64,000 nucleotides of DNA from VRUE01 sp963704545 (GTDB lineage Bacteria > Actinomycetota > Thermoleophilia > Solirubrobacterales > 70-9): assembly GCA_963704545.1 (NCBI GenBank), contig OY969915.1:1798001-1862000 (forward strand). Reading direction: 5' to 3'. Made by a program: the position numbers and the translations under genes. How positions within the stretch are numbered: the first letter of the stretch is position 1; every line of letters starts with the position of its first letter. Below the pieces are notes generated by a model. It was given only the letters and a program-made list of their open reading frames with translations, searched no databases and was not told where the DNA came from. Below are positions 60,895 through 64,000 of this stretch, piece after piece.

Positions 60895-61000
60895 TCAACT
60901 TTCCGCGTGGAGGCGATGGGCGTAACTGGGCTCGAACCAGTGACCTCCGCCTTGTCGAGGCGGCGCTCTCCCAACTGAGCTATACGCCCGGGAAAGTTGA
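60895..61000. repeat. 10-bp inverted repeat flanking tRNA-Val
   Basis: TCAACTTTCC (60895-60904) and GGAAAGTTGA (60991-61000) bracket the tRNA gene, 12 bp beyond its 3' end and 1 bp before its 5' end. In the precursor RNA they could extend the acceptor stem region. Confidence 0.6.
60917..60989 (-). tRNA. tRNA-Val (anticodon GAC)
   Basis: 73 nt, no encoded CCA. Acceptor GGGCGTA / TACGCCC, D stem GCTC / GAGC, anticodon stem CCGCC / GGCGG with loop TCGACAA, T arm ACTGG-TTCGAGC-CCAGT, discriminator A. All stems pair perfectly. The loop has C at position 33, where tRNAs almost always have U. Confidence 0.9.
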
Positions 61001-61204
61001 ATCTAGCAGCGGCGGACCGGACGACGAGGCGTGCGGCAAGCCCGCAACAGGCGCGCGGGGAATTCCGGAGCCCGAAGCTCAAGTTCGCCACTGCATGCTC
61101 CGATGCAGGGAGTGCAACTTATCCGCGAACACAGTGTTTCTCTAGACATAGGACTGACGAGCCAGGGAAGCAAAGTCTCACTTGGTGGCACGTCCTTCGG
61201 AAGC

Positions 61205-61230
61205 AAGGGCCCCTCACGGGGCCCTTTTCC
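61205..61230. terminator. Hairpin terminator next to yjbQ
   Basis: AAGGGCCCC and GGGGCCCTT pair around TCAC, with TTTT continuing on the plus strand and TTGCTT on the minus strand. Most simply the yjbQ terminator, usable in both directions. The remaining gap to tRNA-Val (61001-61204) shows no recognisable gene. Confidence 0.7.
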
Positions 61231-61232
61231 GT

Positions 61233-61649
61233 TCAGCCCAGGACCTGGACCACGACGGTCCGCTCTCGCGGCCGGTCGTCGAAGTCGATCAGCACCAGCT
61301 GCTGCCAGGTGCCGAGAGCCATCCGCCCGTCGATCACCGGCACCACCTCCGAGGGACCGACGAGCGAGGCCCGCTGGTGCGCGTGCGAGTTGGAGTCGTG
61401 GTTGAGCCGGTTGTGCTCGTAGTCCCCTTCGGTGGGAATGAGGCGCTCGAGCATCGCCTGCAGGTCCTGCACTCCACCTGGCTCGTACTCCATCGTCGCG
61501 ATCGCCGCGGTCGACCCCCGCACGAACGCGCACACCTGCCCCTCGGCTACACCGGCCTGGTCGATCGCCCCCTGGACATCGGCCGTGATGTCGACCACAT
61601 GGCCGTCGCCCCGGGTCGACAGCGAAATCCCCGTGGTCCGGATCTCCAT
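61233..61649 (-). CDS. yjbQ: YjbQ/UPF0047 family protein
   Basis: It has 138 residues, a small single-domain trimeric protein family reported to have weak thiamin-phosphate synthase activity and thought to be a metal enzyme. Diagnostic VCAFVRGSTAAIATMEYEPG, YEHNRLNHDSNSHAHQRASLVG (His-rich metal site) and GTWQQLVLIDFDDRPRERTVVVQVLG. TAGCGT stands exactly 6 nt before the ATG, leaderless type. Confidence 0.93.
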   Translation of the reverse strand: MEIRTTGISLSTRGDGHVVDITADVQGAIDQAGVAEGQVCAFVRGSTAAIATMEYEPGGVQDLQAMLERLIPTEGDYEHNRLNHDSNSHAHQRASLVGPSEVVPVIDGRMALGTWQQLVLIDFDDRPRERTVVVQVLG

Positions 61650-61671
61650 CGGACCACGCTACCCCAACCAT

Positions 61672-62664
61672 CTAGAGGCTGGATTCCAGGTCGACCCAGA
61701 ATTCCGAACCGGCGAGCGGGACCCGCGGCGCCCCGGGGAACGACACCGAGAGGCGGCCGGTCCAGGACTTCGTCCCGTCGGGTGCGGCGGCGTAGGAGCC
61801 GGTTCGGGAGAAGGGGGCCGGCGGGCTCAGCGTGGCCGAGGTCAGCGCTTCGTTGCGGACGAAGGAGCGAGATGGCGCGGCCGCCAGCGCGTACCGGACA
61901 ACAGCCACCGATCCGAGGCTCTTTTCGGTGAGGGCGAGGTAGAGGGTCCGGTCGCCGATCTGCAGGGCGAGGAACTCCGTCGCGGCCAGCGCTTCGCGGT
62001 GGCCCGCCTGCAGAACGCTGAAGGGGAAGCTGGGAACGCCCCTGACCGGACGGGCGTACCGCGGACCGGACGTGCGGAGGCCTCGCGACGCGCAACGAAG
62101 GCGCAGCGGACTGCGGATCCTTCCCTTCGCCCGGTGCGCCCGCACGGCGACGTAGCCCTGCTCGCCGGTGAAGCGAACATTGCCCACAAAGACCCCTGGC
62201 CGGCTCGTGTACCGGTCGGGGCCCCTGCAGCGACGGCGAGAGGCTGACTTCGCAGCCCGGCCAGCAGGCCGGAACCGCACGGCGATCCTGCCGAACCTGC
62301 CGAACGACGCCTCGATTCGTCGCGGCGTGACGATGCCGCGAGCCACGTACCCGGTGACCGCGGCGCCGTGGCCCGGCGACAGGGCGTCCGGCCCCGATCG
62401 ACCGCGCCTGGTGACGACGATGCCGACGATGCCGTCGACCGCGACCACGGCGAGGTCGTAGCCCTGCCGTGACCCAAGCTGGAAGCTGGATTCCCAGGTG
62501 CTTCGTGGCTTGGGATTCCGGTGCAGGCGACCCCGTACGAGCGCGCGGAACTTCGCCGGCACGGCGGCGGGGACGTCGAGAGGGCTTGCCGGGGACGTGG
62601 AAGGCGCCGCGAAGACCGCCGCAGCCAGGAAGAGCGCTCCGAAGCAGCGGGTCCGAGTGTTCAT
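61672..62664 (-). CDS. Secreted protein of unknown function
   Basis: It has 330 residues. Signal peptide RTRCFGALFLAAAVFAAP with a likely cleavage site near 20-27, then a basic, beta-rich region. It includes ITPRR-like segment VTPRRIEASFGRFGRIAVRFRPAGR and paired cysteines (RRRCRG, LRLRCASRG). No family recognised. The ATG overlaps the stop of the trypsin-like protease gene by 4 nt, so the two proteins are made together and exported. Confidence 0.7.
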   Translation of the reverse strand: MNTRTRCFGALFLAAAVFAAPSTSPASPLDVPAAVPAKFRALVRGRLHRNPKPRSTWESSFQLGSRQGYDLAVVAVDGIVGIVVTRRGRSGPDALSPGHGAAVTGYVARGIVTPRRIEASFGRFGRIAVRFRPAGRAAKSASRRRCRGPDRYTSRPGVFVGNVRFTGEQGYVAVRAHRAKGRIRSPLRLRCASRGLRTSGPRYARPVRGVPSFPFSVLQAGHREALAATEFLALQIGDRTLYLALTEKSLGSVAVVRYALAAAPSRSFVRNEALTSATLSPPAPFSRTGSYAAAPDGTKSWTGRLSVSFPGAPRVPLAGSEFWVDLESSL

Positions 62665-63662
62665 CGCACCCGCCCCGCCCGTGCATACAGCCGACCGACT
62701 TCCCTGCCGAAGTAGGCACCGAAGTTGGTCTCCGGGTCGTCCACGTAGCCGTAGTTGGTGACGCTGTTGAGGATCCCGTCGCCGATCGTCCACCCACCGC
62801 CGGAGGCGCCTCCGGTGACCCGGCACTCGGCGGCCAGGTTGAGTGGGCCCGGCGAGAGGATCGAGAGCACGTCATGGCCGAGGAACGGGGTGTCGGTGCA
62901 GACGCTCTGCGTTTCGCCGTCGAAGGGCGGTTCAGCCGGGTATCCGTGGATGTCGAAGACCTGCCTCGCCCCGAGGCCCCAGGCGATCCCGGCCCCGCCG
63001 ACCGCCTTGGCGAGAAGCTGACCGCGTGCGTTTCGGGAGACGACCGCCACGCCGACGTCGTAATTCTCGCTGCCCGTCGTGCGCCAGCGCCGGGTCGTGT
63101 CGATCCACTTCGCCGGGAAGACCCCGAACGGGCGCTGTCCGTACCGGTAGCCGGGGACGAAAACCCAGCGGAAGTCGATCCAGCGGCCGCGACGGCCACC
63201 GCTGTGTATGCAGTGCGCCGCGGTCACCACAACGCTGAAGTTCGGCGCGTTGACCGAGGTGCCCGAGCAGCGGCCGAGGCCGAACGGGGTGACCATGAAG
63301 ACGACGCCGTGCTCGCGAGCCACCGTGACCGTGGGGTCGGGCACCGTTTCGGGCATGGAGCTCACCCCCGCCCCATCGCTCGGGCCGACCCCCGGGAAGA
63401 CGTGCGGCGTGCCCGCTTCCGCACTCGCGGGCCTCTCCCGGGGCTCGATCGAAGATCGCGACGGCACCCTGGCATCGAGTGGCTTCGCCCGCTTCATCCG
63501 GTCGGCCGTCCAAAACGCGACCGCATCCCGTGCTTTCGCCGGAACGGTGGTCGCCGCGTCGGCGGACCTGGGGGTCCACGTCCCCGTGAAGAGACACGCA
63601 ACGGCCGTTCCCAGCACGAGCCCCATGGACAGACGACGCATTCCCCGGCCAAATGCGCTCAT
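62661..63662 (-). CDS. Secreted trypsin-like serine protease
   Basis: It has 333 residues from the ATG at 63662 (another ATG 21 nt later is possible). The longer open frame would run into tRNA-Cys, and TAGACT lies 7 nt before the chosen ATG. A signal peptide (LSMGLVLGTAVACLF) is followed by a pro-region (ARDAVAFWTADRMKRAKPLD, a segment seen in actinobacterial V8-like proteases). The triad is visible as VVTAAHC, NYDVGVAVV and GGASGGGW. Coupled to the secreted unknown protein downstream. Confidence 0.87.
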   Translation of the reverse strand: MSAFGRGMRRLSMGLVLGTAVACLFTGTWTPRSADAATTVPAKARDAVAFWTADRMKRAKPLDARVPSRSSIEPRERPASAEAGTPHVFPGVGPSDGAGVSSMPETVPDPTVTVAREHGVVFMVTPFGLGRCSGTSVNAPNFSVVVTAAHCIHSGGRRGRWIDFRWVFVPGYRYGQRPFGVFPAKWIDTTRRWRTTGSENYDVGVAVVSRNARGQLLAKAVGGAGIAWGLGARQVFDIHGYPAEPPFDGETQSVCTDTPFLGHDVLSILSPGPLNLAAECRVTGGASGGGWTIGDGILNSVTNYGYVDDPETNFGAYFGREVGRLYARAGRVR

Positions 63663-63709
63663 CCCGAGCAGTCTACTTGTGCGCAGCAGTGGGCTTGCTC
63701 GATGAAGAG

Positions 63710-63780
63710 AGGCGCCCACCGGAATCGAACCGGTGTAAACGGCTTTGCAGGCCGCTGCGTAACCACTCCGCCAGGGCGCC
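63710..63780 (-). tRNA. tRNA-Cys (anticodon GCA)
   Basis: 71 nt, no encoded CCA. Acceptor GGCGCCC / GGGCGCC, D arm GCG / CGC, anticodon stem GCGGC / GCCGT with loop CTGCAAA, T arm ACCGG-TTCGATT-CCGGT, discriminator T as expected for cysteine. Confidence 0.95.
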
Positions 63781-63828
63781 GGGGGGACGAAGGGTAGCGG
63801 CGAGAGGTTCGGGCTCGTCGCGCCGGAC

Positions 63829-64000
63829 CTAGGCGGCGCGCTGCTCGGGGCCCGGGTCGTCGTCGACGTCGAGGATCAGGTTGTCCTCCGCCGTGCGCCG
63901 GACCCGGAAGTCGAGGGGCGAGCGCTCCTCGAGCTCGCGAAGGAGCTCGACCGGTTCGTCGAGGTGCATCGAGATGGTCGCCCGACCCTCGGAGAAGCGC
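63829..64000 (-). CDS. C-terminal end of an unidentified protein (cut by the window)
   Basis: The last 57 codons, with segments RFSEGRATISMHLDEPVE, LLRELEERSPLDFRVR and ILDVDDDPGPEQRAA before a TAG. The 5' part lies beyond the window. Acidic, soluble, codon use like its neighbours. Not recognised. Confidence 0.6.
   Translation of the reverse strand, partial: RFSEGRATISMHLDEPVELLRELEERSPLDFRVRRTAEDNLILDVDDDPGPEQRAA

Noticed and set aside
60917..60989. tRNA-Val as an integration site of a mobile element.
   Set aside because: No integrase gene and no direct repeat of the tRNA 3' end were found on either side within the window.
61003..61149. 48-codon Cys-rich frame on the minus strand upstream of tRNA-Val.
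   Set aside because: No ribosome binding site and no recognisable similarity; such frames upstream of tRNA genes are common artefacts.

Overview
The window is chromosomal DNA of a very GC-rich bacterium, most likely an actinobacterium. A deep-branching class such as Thermoleophilia (Solirubrobacterales-like) is my tentative guess. The grounds are the menaquinone genes of the isochorismate route, GatCAB amidotransferase, Rrf2 and HDOD-LuxR regulators, many GTG starts, and many genes whose -10 box sits 6-8 nt from the start codon, as in leaderless transcripts. Almost all of it is dense core genome. There is no transposase, phage gene, rRNA or CRISPR array.

Layout. 0.1-13 kb: menaquinone genes (menE, menB, menA, menC, menD, menF) interleaved with isoleucine/valine genes (ilvC, ilvN, ilvB), then a UDP-sulfoquinovose synthase. 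13-17 kb: three envelope glycosyltransferases. 17-18.6 kb: type II NADH dehydrogenase with a 25-bp operator palindrome, then an orphan promoter-terminator pair. 18.9-27.6 kb: gatCAB, folD, pcrA, cysE and cysK. 27.7-30.2 kb: an NLR-like STAND ATPase with an N-terminal amyloid-type motif and 46-residue TPR repeats, lying between an Rrf2 regulator and the cysK-cysE pair. 30.8-37.2 kb: a response regulator, an HDOD-LuxR protein, gltX, nfo and an acyl-CoA dehydrogenase. 37-42 kb: dnaE and a secreted coiled-coil transglycosylase. 42-54 kb: a 12-gene run of overlapping or abutting genes carrying a 23S rRNA methyltransferase, pheS-pheT and argC-argJ-argB-argD-argG. 54-59 kb: rplT, rpmI, a UDP-GlcNAc 2-epimerase, infC and thrS. 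59-64 kb: a large membrane protein, tRNA-Val, yjbQ, a secreted protein and protease pair, tRNA-Cys, and the end of one more gene.

The most unusual signal is a set of palindromic elements. One family (A) has four copies of about 90-96 bp. Its ends and loop are conserved, but the stem arms differ in sequence and still pair, so the structure itself appears to be kept. Two copies sit in frame inside membrane-protein genes. For one of these, a paralogue 1 kb away lacks the insert. A second group of shorter palindromes (B) extends gatA and occurs in intergenic DNA. Another perfect palindrome is read through inside pheT. The second point of interest is the solitary STAND ATPase. The third is that thrS appears to start at ATC, supported by a correctly spaced leaderless -10 box.
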